Below are positions 45,648 to 57,290 of a DNA stretch of 64,000 bases, one piece after another. Source of the stretch: Molossus alvarezi. Lineage: Eukaryota > Chordata > Mammalia > Chiroptera > Molossidae. A program made the position numbers and the translations under genes. Location: NCBI GenBank assembly GCA_037176705.1, contig CM073886.1, positions 21,995,501 through 22,059,500 of the forward strand, written 5' to 3'. The notes beneath the pieces were generated by a model. The model worked only from the letters and a program-made list of their open reading frames with translations, did no database searches and was not told the DNA's origin. Each line of letters begins with the position of its first letter. Position 1 is the stretch's first letter.

Positions 45648-46803
45648 ATGGTGAAGCAAAAAAACAAATCACAAATGAAAGAACAAAAGACCTCTACTGA
45701 AGATGAGATAAATGAAATGCAATTGAGAAAGTTAACAGAGCTAGAATTCAGAGCCATGATCTTTTTTTTTTTCATCCTCACCTGAGGACATTTTTCCATA
45801 CTTTGTTCAAATAGAGTGGGAGAGAGAGCAAAACATCGACGTGAAAGGGACACATAAAGTGGTTGGCACATGCATGACCCAACCAGGGACGGGGACAAAT
45901 TGCAACAGAGGTATGTGCCCTTAGCAGGAACTGAACTTGGGTCTCTCTGGACCACAGGCCGATGCTCTACTGCTGAGCCTAACTGGCCAGGGCCAGAGCC
46001 ATGATCTTGAGGAAGCTCAACAGCATGAGTAAGGACATCAACACCATGAGTAAAGACATAGAAACATTAAAAATCAACCAACTGGAAATTAAAAGCCACC
46101 AAGAAGAAATCAAGAGTGACATATCAGGAATAAAGAACACATTGGAAGGTCTAAAGAGCAGAGTAGAGGAAGCTGAGGACCGGATCAGTGAATTAGAAGA
46201 CAGGGTAGAAAAAAATCAACCAATCAGAAAACCAAAAGGAAAAAAATGATTATAAAACAGGAAGACAGCTTAAGAGAATTGTGGGACAACTGGAAACGTA
46301 ATAATATTTGCATCATAGGAGTTTCCGAAGAAGAAGAAAATGAGCAAGGATTAGAGAATATATTCAAAGAAATAGTGACAGAAAACTTCCCTAATTTGGT
46401 GAAGGAAGAAGGCATTCAAGTTCAAGAAGCACAGAGAGCCCCAAGTAAGAAGAACCCAAACAGGCCCACACCAAGACACATAGTAATTAAAATGCCAAAA
46501 ATTAAAGACAAAGAGAGAATACTAAAGGCAGCAAGAGATAAGCAACAGGTTACCTACAAAGAAACCCCATAAGGCTATCATCTGACTTCTCAACAGAAAC
46601 ACTACAGGACAGACAGAAATGGCATGAACTAATCAAGGTAATGAAAAACAAGGATCTGAATCCAAGACTACTCTATCCAGCAAGGCTATCATTCAAAATA
46701 GTAGGTCAAATAAAGAGCTTCCCAGACCAAAAAAAGAAAAAGGTTAAGGGAATACATTAGCACCAAACCAGCACTGCAAGATATGGTAAAAAGACTGCTC
46801 TAA
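45648..46803 (+). pseudogene. L1 ORF1 split by a VES SINE
   Basis: ATG at 45648 gives MVKQKNKSQMKEQKTSTEDE, closely matching the ORF1 start at 38503. The frame is interrupted at 45763 by the VES and resumes at 45994. The coiled-coil part is open to a TGA at 46247-46249; a second open stretch (46246-46572) retains SLRELWDNWKRNN and PSKKNPNRPTPRH. A one-base loss at ~46562 and later changes end it. Without the SINE the region is still disrupted. Confidence 0.88.
45764..45993 (-). mobile_element. VES SINE inside L1 ORF1
   Basis: T-run, tcatcctcacctgaggacat, gacgtgaaagggacaca, tgtgcccttagcaggaactg, gagcctaactggccaggg: complete reverse VES. Perfect 15-bp TSD cagagccatgatctt at 45749-45763 and 45994-46008. 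Confidence 0.96.
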
Positions 46804-47121
46804 TTAGTAGAAGATATAAAAGAAAAATATAACCACACTAAACAAAAATGGCAATAAATAAGTACATACCAATAATCACCTTAAATGTAAATGAATTGAA
46901 CACTCTGATAAAAAGACAAAGAGTAGCTGATTGGATAAAAAAGCATGACTCATCTATATGTTGTTTAAAAGAGACGCACCTCACAACAAAAGACTCACAT
47001 AGGTTCAAAGTAAAGGGATGGAAAAAAGTCTTTCAGGCAAACAAGAAGGGAAAAAAAGCTGGGGTAGCAATACTTATATCTGATAAAATAGATTTCAAAA
47101 TGAAGGCCATGACTTCCGGTC

Positions 47122-47132
47122 AAGATGGTGGT
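47122..47132 (+). promoter_or_regulatory. Decayed YY1-like motif
   Basis: aagatggtggt, 7 bases inside the element 5' end, at the same offset as aaaatggcggc in the two younger lineage copies. Inference only. Confidence 0.35.
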
Positions 47133-47974
47133 GTAGGTAAAAGTGGTATGGCATCCTCCCACATCCACATCAAAGTTACAACTAAACTACAGAACAACCA
47201 TCAACAACCATCGTTCAAACCACCTGAAATCATTTTGAATGGAAGTCCTACAACTACGGAATTAAAGAAGCCACTTAGAGTCTGGTAGGAGGGGCGGAGA
47301 CAGATGGGATGGTCCCACACCCACGTGTGACAGATAAAAATCAGGAGGATTCCACAGCTGGGAAGGTCCTCTATGAAGACTGAGGGGTCCCTGTCCCACA
47401 CCAGGCACCCCACTCAGGGTTCCAGTGCCAGGAAGAGAATCCCCATAACTTCTGGCTGGAAACACCAGTGGGAACTGAGGCTCAGGGAGGCTGAAGTGGC
47501 TGGAGCCCCATGCAGCTCCTCCTAATGGGCCCGTGCACAGACTTATTGAACTCACTCCCTCTAAGCTTGGAGGGGAGGCAGCTCGAGGGGCACCAGAGAC
47601 ACACAGGGAAGAACTGAGCTGTTTCGCATTGGAGCAAGGGCTGGAGAGGGGGCTTTCTCTGGAACAAACATGCTATCAGAAGCCTCTGTTCTTTTGGTGA
47701 GCCCTTCCCTGGGGTGGCAGATAGCCGCCATATCTGGGACTCCAGCAACCTGGCTCACACTGGTTGCCCCACCCTGGTGATTCCCTGAGGCCCTGCCCCA
47801 TCCAATTTTCAGGCCCACCCAAGCTGTTGCCAGTTTCTTAACCATAGAATTGGCCTGTGTTGAATCCTGTTTCAGGTTTTCCTAAATTCTTTCAAACGAG
47901 CAGCATCTGGCCTCAGCTAGCTCCATCTCACTCATTAAATAATACACAGAAACAAACACAGGGAGGTAGCCAAA

Positions 47975-48889
47975 ATGAGGAGACAAAGAAACGGGTCACA
48001 AATGAAAGAACAGAACAAAACCCCAGGAAAAGAACTAAGCGAAATGGAAATAAGCAACCTAACAGATACTGAGTTCAAAATATTGCTTATAAGATGCTCA
48101 ATGAACTTAGTGAGAACCTCAGTGAACTTAGTGAGGGCCTCAAGAGCATAAAAAAGGACCAGTCAGAAATGAAGGAAGCACTGACTGAAATAAAGAATAA
48201 TTTACACATATTCAATAGTAGAGTAGGTAAAGCCAAGAAGGAAACCATTAATTTGGAATCTAAGGAAGCAAAAAACGCCCAATCAGAACAGCAAAAAGAA
48301 AAAAGAATCCAAAAAAATGAAGAGAGTGTAAGGAGCCTCTGGGACAACTTCAAGCATGCCAACATTCACATCTTGGGGGTGCCAGGAGAAGAGAGAGAAA
48401 AATAAATCGAAAACCTATTTGAAACGATAAAGGCAGAAAACTTCCCTAACTTGGTGAAGGAAAGACATACAAGGCCAGGAAGCACAGAGAGTCCCAAACA
48501 AGATGAACCCCAAGAGGCCCACACCAAGACACATCATCATCAAAATGCAAAAGGTTCAAGACAAAGAGAGAATCTTAAAAGCAGCATGAGAAAAGCAGTT
48601 AGTTACCCACAAAGGAGTTCCCATAAGACTGTCAGCTGATTTCTCAAAAGAAACTTTGCAGGCCAGAAGGGAGTGGCAAGAAATATTCAGAGTGATGAAA
48701 AGTAAAAACCTACAACCAAGATTACTCTATCCTGCAAAGCTGTCATTTAGAATCGATGGCCATATAAAGACTTTCCCAGACAAGAAAAAGTTAAAAGAGT
48801 GCATCACCTCCAAACCATTATTTTATGAAATGTTGAAGGGTCTTTTTGAAGAAAATGATAAAATATATGAACAAACAAAATGGCAATGA
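47975..48889 (+). pseudogene. ORF1 of the HAL1-like element, broken
   Basis: ATG at 47975 gives MRRQRNGSQMKEQNKTPGKE. A one-base loss near 48080 shifts the frame; the coiled coil continues in 48094-48405 (LSENLSELSEGLKSIKKDQS) through SLWDNFKHANIHILGVP, where TAA stops it. The RNA-binding block reads across frames (48451-48600). The C-terminal part is open from 48656 to 48889 (REWQEIFRVM, RLLYPAKLSF, ending EQTKWQ). L1 ORF1-type RNA chaperone when intact. Confidence 0.85.
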
Positions 48890-51800
48890 ATACATATCTA
48901 TCGACAATTGAATCTACAAACAAAATGAACAGGTAGAACAGAAACATTCTCATAGTTACAAAGAATATTTTGTTGGTTGCCAGTTGGGAGGGGTGTTGGG
49001 GGAATGAGTGAAAAAGTTGAAGGGATTAAGAAGCACAAATTGGTTGCTAGACTGACAAACCTCAAAGGGAAGGGGGTTGGGGGGTGGGAAGAAATAAACC
49101 AAAAAACATATATGTAACCAATGGACACAGACAACAGTGTGAGAAAAGGCAGGAGGGTGGTGGGAGTGGGGAGGAGGGGGTCAATGGGGGGAAAGTGAGG
49201 AACATCTGTAATACATTCAACAATAAAAATAAAAAAAATAAAAATATTTTAAAAAATGAAGGCATAACTAGAGACAAAGAAGGCCACTACATAATATTGA
49301 GAGGTTCTATTCAACAGGAAGATATAACCTTGGTAAACATATATGCACCCAATATAGGAGCACCAAAATATATTAAAAATCATCTGGAGGACTTCAAAGG
49401 AGGAATCGACAGCAATACAATCATAGCAGGGGAATTCACCATCCCGCTGACATCACTGGATAGATCCTCTAGACAAAAAATTAGCAAGGAAAGAGAGACG
49501 CTAAATGAAGCACTAAACAAAATGGATTTAATAGATATCTACAGAGAATTACACCCCAAAACTACAGAATACACATTATTCTCAAATGCACATGGGACAT
49601 TCTCAAAGATAGACCACATGATAGGACACAAACTAAATCTCTACAAGTTCAAGAAAATTGAAATCATATCAAGCATCCTCTCAGATCACAATGGCATGAA
49701 ACTAGAAATCAATTGCAACAAGAACATGCAAAGTCATTTGAACACATGGAGACTAAATAGCATGTTATTAAACAATGAATGGGTTACCGAGGATATCAAG
49801 GAAGAAATTAGAAACTTCCCGGAAACCAATGAAAATGAACACACAACAAGACAAATTTATGGGATGCAGCAAAAGCAGTTCTGAAAGGGATGTTCCTAGC
49901 ACTACAGGCCTACCTCAAGAAACAAGAAAAATTTCTAATTGACTATCTAACCTCACAACTTAAAGAACTAGAAAGCAAACAAAAAGAAAACCCCAGAGCA
50001 AGTAGAAGGAAGGAAATAGTAAATATCAGAGCAGAAATAAATGACATAGAGACTAAAAAAAAAAAAACACACAATTCAAAGGATCAATGAAACAAAGAGC
50101 TGGTTTTTTGTAAAGATAAACAAGATTGATGGACCCTTAGCTAGACACACCAAAAAACAAAGAGAGAGAGAACCGAAATACACAAAATCAGAAATGAAAA
50201 AGGAGAAGTAACAACTGACACCACAGAAGAACAAAAGATTGTTGACAAATACTATGAACAATTGTATGGCAACAAATTTGACACTCTAAGCGTAATGAAC
50301 AACTTTCTAGAAACACATAGTCTCCCAAAACTGGACTGGGAAGAGAGAGAAAACTTGAACAGACCAATAACAACTACGAAAATTGAAGAGGTAATCAAGA
50401 CTCTCCCAGCAAACAAAAGCCTAGGCCCAGAAGGCTTCACAGGGAAGTTTTACCGAACTTTCAAAAACAAACTAACACTCATTCTCCTCAAACTATTTCA
50501 AAAAATTCAAGAAGAAGGAAAACTTCCAAACTTGTTTTATGAGGCCAGTATAATTCTAATTCCAAAACCAGGAAATACACTACAAAGAAAACTACAGGCC
50601 AGCATCCCTGATGAACATAGATGCTAAAATCCTGAACAAAGTACTAGTAAATCTAATCTAGCAATATATTAAAAAAACTATTCACCATGACCAAGTGGGA
50701 TTCATCCCAGGGATGCAAGGCTGGTACAATATTCGCAAATCAATAAATGTGATACACCACATAAATAAAATGAAGAATAAAAACCACATGATCATATCAA
50801 TAGATGCTGAAAAAGCATTCAACAAAATCCAGCACCCATTTCTGATAAAATGCACAGCAATGTGGGAATAGAGGGATCATATCTCAACATAATAAAGGCC
50901 ATATATGAAAGACCTACAGCCAACATCATACTCAGTGGGCAGAAAATAAACGCATTTCCCTTAAGAACAGGAACAAGACAGGGATGCCCACTTTCGCCAC
51001 TCTTATTTAATATAGGACTGGAAGTCTTAGCCAGAGCAATCAGACATGAAGAAAATATAAAAGGGATCAAAATTGGAAAGAAGGAAGTAAAACTGTCATT
51101 ATTCCCAGATGACATGATATTGTACATAGAAAACCCCAAAGGCTCCATTGAAAATCTACTAGAATTAATAAATGAGTTTAGCAAAGTAGCAGGATACAAA
51201 ATTAATGTCAAGAAATCGATGGCATTCTTATACACCAATGATGAACTCACAGAAAGAGAAACTAAAAAAAATTAAAAAATCCCATTTACAAATTAAGATA
51301 CCTAGGAATAAACTTAACCAAAAAACTAAAGGACCTATTTGCAGAAAATTACAGGACATTTAATAAAGAAATAGAGAATGATATAAAAATGTAGAAGCAC
51401 ATACATTGTTCATGGATTGGAAGAATTAACATCATTAAAATGTCCATATTACCCAAAGCAATCTATAGTTTCAATGCAATCCCCATCAAAATACCAATGA
51501 CATATTTCACAGAACTGGAACAAATACTTCATAAGTTCATATGGAACCAAAAAAGACCCCGAATAGCCACAGCAGTCTTGAAAAAGAAGGACAAAGTAGG
51601 TGGGATCACAATACCAGATATCAGGTTATACTACAAAGCGACAGTAACCAAAACAGCCTGGTACTGGCACAAGAACAGGCATATAGACCAGTGGAACAGA
51701 ACAAAGAACCCAGAAATGGACCCAAGACATTATGCTCAATTAATATTTGACAAAAGAGGCAAGAGCATACAATGGAGTAAAGACAGCCTTTTTAATAAAC

Positions 51801-52850
51801 GGTGTTGGGAAAATTGAACAGCTACATGCAAAAATAAAAAAAGAAACTAGACCATCAACTTACACCATACACAAGAATAAACTCAAAATAGATAAAAGAC
51901 TTAGATGTGACATGATACATCAGATAAGGGGTTAATTTCCAAAATACATAGAGTGCTCATACAACTCAACAAAAGGAAGACAAAGAACCCAATTAAAAAA
52001 TGGGCAGGAGTTGAATAGACACCTCTCCAAACAGGACATACAAATGGCCAAGAGACATATGAAGAAATGCTCAACATCACTAATCATCAGAGAGATGCAA
52101 ATTAAAACAACAATGAGGTATCACCTCACACCTCTTAGAATGGCCGCCATCAACAAATCATCAAACAACAAGTGTTGGTGAGGGTGTAAAGAAAAGGGTC
52201 TCTAATATACTGCTGGTGGGAATGCAGACTGGTGCAGCTACTATGGAAAACAGTATGGTGTTACCTGAAAAAATTAAAAATTGAATTGCCATTTGACCCA
52301 GTGATCCCACTTGTAGTAATAAACCCTAAGAAGCCTAAAAACACCAATCAGGAAGAATATATGTACCCCCATGTTCATAGCAGCACTATTTACAATAGCT
52401 TAAGATCTGGAAATAGCCCATGTGTCCATCAGTAGATGAATGGATAAAAAAGCTGTGGTACATATACACAATGGAGTACTATGCAGCTATAAGAAAGAAA
52501 GATCTCTTATCCTTTGAGATGACATGGAGGAACCTGGAAAATATTGTGCTAAGTGAAACAAGCCAAGCAGAAAAAGACAAATACCACATGATCTCACTTA
52601 TTTGTGAAATATAATGATCATAACAGTCTGAGGAATATGGTAGACCCAGAGATGGGGAAGTAGGGTACAGACTGACAACCTTCAGAAGAGGGGGTTGTAG
52701 GGGGAGGGAAGAGATATACCACAGAACTTATAACCAATGGACACAGACAATAAAGCTGGTGACAGGGTGGGGGGATGGGGAGGAGGGTGTCAATGGGGAA
52801 AAAAAGGAGAAATATCTGTAATGAAAACAAATTTATTTAAAAAAAAAAAA

Positions 52851-54585
52851 GAATAAGCCCAAAATGGATAAAAAAAAAAAACTTAAATATAAGTCATGAA
52901 ATCATAAAAATCCTAGAAGAAAATATAGGCAGTAAAATCTCAGACATCTCTCATAGCAATATTTTTGCTGATATACAGTAAACCCTTGATTTTACAGACC
53001 TGCATTTAACAGACTTCTGATTTAACAGACAAAATTTCTGGTCTGTATGTCATATGTGAAAATTAACCCGCTGTTAATTTTAAAATGCTTTCAACCAAGA
53101 TTTGTTTATAATTAAATTAACAGATTTTTTTGTTATCACTTCCCGGTTATTTTTAACAAATTTTATCGAATAGGTCATATGTTGGAAAAAACACTATAGA
53201 AATTTGGTGACATAAATAAATGTTACATATCTACAACTATAGTCTAGTCTCCATATTGAAATCCAAGAGTCACCACCTGTAAACAATGTTTGGCAAATAA
53301 TTAGCATGTGATCACACCACATTGTGCACAGTAATTTGGTTCTGTTGTTCAATGGTGTGACTTTCTGCAGCAGTTTTAAGCTGTGCTAGCTGATATTCCA
53401 ATGTGCACCAAGCTAGGCTCCAGCCATGTGTATTTGTTTACTCACAGTGACTGGTGAATACGTGCATTTACTAGACCTATTCAGTATAAATTTAAAATTA
53501 CTGTAGTATATATAAAAAACTTTTCTGTGTAATTGAACTTTTCAGACATACTAAATTTTAATTACACAAACATGTCAACATAAGTAAAAACAAGTAAGCA
53601 AACTAATTTGCCAACTCTTTAATATACACATTCAGAAAACCTACTTTATTACATAACAGACTTTCAGCTTTAACAGACACCCCCTCACCTGAATTAGTCC
53701 ATTATATTGAGGTTTTACTGTACCTCCTAGGGCAAGGGAAACAAAAGAAAAAAAATGAGACTACATCAAACTAAAAAGCTTCTGTGCAGCAAAGAAAACT
53801 CTCAACAAAATGAAAAGGAAACCTACTGTATGAGAGGAAATATTTGCCAATGATACATCTGATAAGGGGTTAATTTTCAAAATATATAAAGAACTTATAC
53901 AACTCAACAACAAGGAGACAAACAATGAGATATCACCTCACACCTGTCAGAATGGCTACCATCAATTAATCAACAAACAAGTGTTGGCAAGGATGTGTAG
54001 AAAAGGGAACCCTCATGCACTGTTGGTGAGAATGTAGACTGGTACAGCCACTGTGGAAAACAGTAGGGAGTTTCCTTAAAAAATTAAAAACAAAACTGTC
54101 TTTTGACCCAGCAATCCCACTTTTGGAAATATATCCTAAGAACCCAAAGCATCAATCAGAAAGAATATATGTATCCCTATGTTCATAGCAGCATTATTTA
54201 CAATAACCAAACTCTGGAAACAACCCAAGTGCCCATCAGCAGATGAGTGGATTAAAAAGTTGTGGTATATTTACACAATGGAATACTGTACAACTGTAAA
54301 AAGGAAAAAAACTTTACCATTTGTGACAGCATGGATGGACCTGGAGATTATTATGCTAAGCAAAATAAACCTGACAGAGAAAGACAAATACCATATCACC
54401 TCACTTATGTGTGGAATCTAATAAACAAAATAAACTGACAAACAAAATAGAATCAGAGACGTGGATACATGGAACAGACTGACAGCTTTCAAGGAGAGAA
54501 GGGTGGGGAGACTGGATGAAAGAAGGTGAAGTGATTAGCCAAAGAACGTATATGCAGAGCCAATGGACACAGATAACAACATGGT
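52851..54585 (+). mobile_element. Old L1 ORF2 C-terminus and 3'UTR
   Basis: aagcccaaaatggataaaa through tcctagaagaaaatataggc, [Tigger-like insertion], agggcaagggaaacaaaaga, tgttcatagcagcattattt to the ORF2 end at 54421 and part of the 3'UTR. Probably the far part of the element at 43508. Confidence 0.8.
52976..53720. mobile_element. Tigger/pogo-like DNA transposon, non-autonomous
   Basis: Ends cagtaaacccttgatttta and, inverted, cagtaaaacctcaatataat; sub-terminal 'ttaacagac' repeats on both sides (53007, 53031; 53672). TA target duplicated at 52974-52975 and 53721-53722. The flanking L1 reads straight through gctgatata/cctcctagg when it is removed. 745 bp, no transposase frame. Confidence 0.82.
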
Positions 54586-54589
54586 GCCA

Positions 54590-55625
54590 ATCTACCGAAT
54601 GGGAGAAGGTAATCACCAATGATATATTTTTAATGGGTTAACATTCAAAATATTTTTTAAAAAACTCATAAAACTTAACACCAAAGAACCCCCAAAATCT
54701 GATTAAAAAATGGGCAGAGAACCTGAATAGATATTTCTCCAAAGAGAACATACAGAAAGCCAATAGACATGAAAATATGCTCAACATCACTAATCATCAG
54801 GGAAATGCAATTAAAAACACACTGAGATATCACCTCATACCTATCAGAATGGCTACCATCAATAAATCAACAAACAACAAGTGTTAGTGAGAATGTGAAT
54901 AAAAGGGAACTCTCGCACACTGTTGGTGGCAATGCAAATTGGTGCAGCCACTATCGAAAACAGTATGGAGGTTCCTAAAAAATTAAAAATAGAACTACCC
55001 AGCAATTCCACATCTGGGTATGTATCCAGAGACCCAAAACACTAATTCAAAAAGACACATGCTGCCCTGTGTTCATTGCAGCATTATTTACAATAGTCAA
55101 GATAAGAAAGCAACCTAAGTGTCCACAGATGGACAAATAGATAAAGAGGTGGTACATATATACAATGGAATATTACTCGGTCATAAAAAAGAAGGAAATC
55201 TTGCCATTTGCAACAATATGGATGGAGAGGGTATTATGCTAAGTGAAATAAGTCAGACAGATAAAGACAAATACCATATGGTTTCACTTATATATGGAAT
55301 CTAAAAAACAAAATAAATAAACAAACAAAACAAAAACGAACTGATAGATACAGAGAACATTTTGATGGTTGCCAGATAGGAGGTGGGTTAGATGGATGGG
55401 TGAAAAGGAGGAAGGGATTAAGATGTACAAATTGCCAGTTATAAAAAGTCACAGAGATGTAAAGTACAGCATAGGGAATACAGTCAATAATATTGTAATA
55501 ACTATGTATGGTGTCAGATGGGTACTAGACTTATCGGGGTGATCACTTTCTGAGCTATATAAATGTCTAATCACTATGTTGTACTCCTGAGACTGATGTA
55601 ATATTGCATTATATTATATGGGTTT
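54590..55625 (+). mobile_element. Older L1 ORF2 end and 3'UTR
   Basis: A second old copy: gaatgggagaaggtaatcac, atatgctcaacatcactaatc, gtgttcattgcagcattatt, ORF2 end ~55304, then the L1M 3'UTR (tggttgccagataggaggtg, gggtactagacttatcgggg, ctatgttgtactcctgagac). Confidence 0.85.
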
Positions 55626-55629
55626 CATT

Positions 55630-55695
55630 ACTCTGAATTCCCACTGCTTAGCACATAGTAAGAGTCAATACACAATTGCTGGTTTTATTCATCTT
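55630..55695 (+). repeat. L2 3'-end scrap
   Basis: cccactgcttagcacatagt, aagagtcaatacacaattg. Confidence 0.5.
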
Positions 55696-56648
55696 GCCAT
55701 TAAGATTGTTATTTTATTTATTAGTGATATAAGGTCTACCTCAGAGAGTTACCTAGTTCATTCAATGACATGAGCTACGTGATATCATTTGGTAGATGAT
55801 TTAATGAATATTTTTTAGTATCCTCTCCACTCAAATCCAGAAAAAGGCTACTGTCAATTTTGACCAACAAATGTACAGCAAACCAAAGCTTTATTTGGCA
55901 GTCTTTTAGGAAATGAAATTCTGGAGACACAAATTTGGGTAAAACCTCAATTGTATTTTGAGGGGGAAAGAAAAGAAAAGAGTTTATAAAGACATAAAAA
56001 GGGGGGCTTCCAAGAGGGTTACACATGTTGCTTTGAAAGAGCTGTAACTGGTGCTGGCAAGCGGACTTACACTATACTATACATGATTAATTGCTTGTGT
56101 CTACTGCTAGGTGAAAATTTTTATTTTTTAATAGAGAGTCCAATGGTGCAGAGCCAGTTCCAGGAAGTGTATTGGGATGTAGCCACTGTGGTTTTACTAA
56201 GTGCAAAAGTTCAGTATCACGTGGAGGGGGTGTGTTAGCTCAGCTTCCTGGAGACCTCCTGGCTCTATTTTAGATTGCTCTTTGACAGTATCAGTTCCAT
56301 TTCCCTGTTTTACTTTTACATGTTGTCATGGCCAAGGCACCCTAAATCTTTAGAATAGAACTTAGATTTTTCCTGAGTCGGAAGTGCTCCTATTTCATCC
56401 TCAAAGATACCCAAAGAAACTTTTAGCATATGGGTGATTGAAACATAAGAATTTCCAAGCTTAGAAATGGATCCCAAATCTGGCTTCCTGACTCCCTTTC
56501 ACATATTGTCTTCTCATGGCTGCATAAAATAGATCGGATCAAATGGACCCCATCCTACCCACTGCTTCTCTCCGCTGGGGCCAGGAACAGCCTGGCAATA
56601 CAGCGCCTATGGAAGACAGACAGGGCTCAGAGTACTATGCTTCTCCTC
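55696..56648. other. Unassigned, possible minus-strand LTR
   Basis: ccaaagctttatttggcagt (55880) is a minus-strand LTR-type signal. No coding frame supported. The region ends at a poly-A run. Confidence 0.3.

Positions 56649-56649
<1 letters not shown>

Positions 56650-56682
<33 letters not shown>
56650..56682. repeat. Poly-A run
   Basis: About 32 A residues. No recognisable retroelement body lies directly upstream. Confidence 0.95.
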
Positions 56683-56684
<2 letters not shown>

Positions 56685-56685
<1 letters not shown>

Positions 56686-57290
56686 GCCACCCAAGGTCAC
56701 AGAGAGACTTTACAGTGACTTAAAAGTTACAAGAGTAACTTTACAGTGAGAAACCTGACAAACACTACTTCAAGGTCAGCATCGACAGTAATAAGTCATG
56801 ATGTGATAAAAAAAAAAAGTAAATGGCAGTTTATGGTCTTCCTCCCAAAAACTCGTAGCCCTAGTCCAGTCATGTGAAAAACACGAGACAAATCCCAATA
56901 GAAAGACTTTCTACAAAATACCTTACTTCTCGAAATGCCTTACTTCTCAAAACTATCATCAAAAACAAAGTCTGAGAAACTGTCACAGCTAAGAGGAACC
57001 CAATGAGACAGGACAACTAAACGTAATGTGATGTCTTGGATGGGATCCTGGAACAGAAATAGGATACAAGGTAAAAACAAAGGTTATCTGAATCAAGTAT
57101 TTTCTTTAATTAATAATGATGTATCTATCAAAATATTGGTTCATTAATGTACCATACTAATGTAAGATAATAATAGGGGAAACTGAATGCATAGTATATG
57201 GGAACTGCCTGTACTATCTTCACAATTTTTCTTTAAAGCTAAAACTATTCTTAAAATATTAAGTTTATTTAAAGAGCACAATAAATTGAC
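56685..57290 (+). mobile_element. L1M 3'UTR
   Basis: cttggatgggatcctggaac, agaaataggatacaaggtaa, ttggttcattaatgtaccat, actaatgtaagataataat, gtactatcttcacaattttt: 3' end of an older L1 family. Lacks a clear A-tail. Confidence 0.8.

Larger units (their letters stand above)
47115..49252 (+). mobile_element. ORF1-only L1 element (HAL1-like), 2.14 kb
   Basis: 5'UTR 47115-47974, ORF1 47975-48889, the first ~8 codons of ORF2 (atggcaatgaatacatatct, 48881), then directly a 3'UTR (ggttgccagttgggaggggt, G-rich tract 49070-49200) and A-rich end. TSD aaaatgaaggcc-at(g/a)act at 47097-47114 and 49253-49269 within the host ORF2. The 5'UTR and ORF1 are clearly different from the element at 3367, so it comes from another L1 lineage. 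The layout fits the known HAL1 class. Confidence 0.87.
46848..52614 (+). pseudogene. L1 ORF2 split by an ORF1-only L1
   Basis: Start MAINKYIPIITLNVNELNTL with intact ATG. The endonuclease begins (SICCLKETHLTTKDSH) and is interrupted at 47114. It resumes at 49253 ([22 protein letters not shown]). Later fragments: [10 protein letters not shown] (50390), [14 protein letters not shown] (50968), the catalytic motif as F-P-D-D instead of F-A-D-D at 51112-51123, [13 protein letters not shown] (51550), end ISLICEI (52614). Multiple frameshifts and a ~190-bp deletion at 51910. Non-functional. Confidence 0.9.
45232..52850 (+). mobile_element. Second young L1, nearly full length, carrying two insertions
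   Basis: Starts inside the 5'UTR (gtcatcttactccttcccag), contains ORF1 45648-46803, ORF2 46848-52614, 3'UTR and A-tail (52838-52849). Interrupted by VES (45764-45993) and by an ORF1-only L1 (47115-49252). Has a ~190-bp deletion near 51910. No TSD: the left flank is old L1 RT sequence and the right flank is old L1 ORF2 C-terminal sequence, more than 1 kb apart in L1. Confidence 0.88.

Noticed and set aside
49084..49884. 266-codon open frame
   Set aside because: A chance fusion of half-L1 3'UTR and tail with the resumed endonuclease region of the host L1 ORF2.
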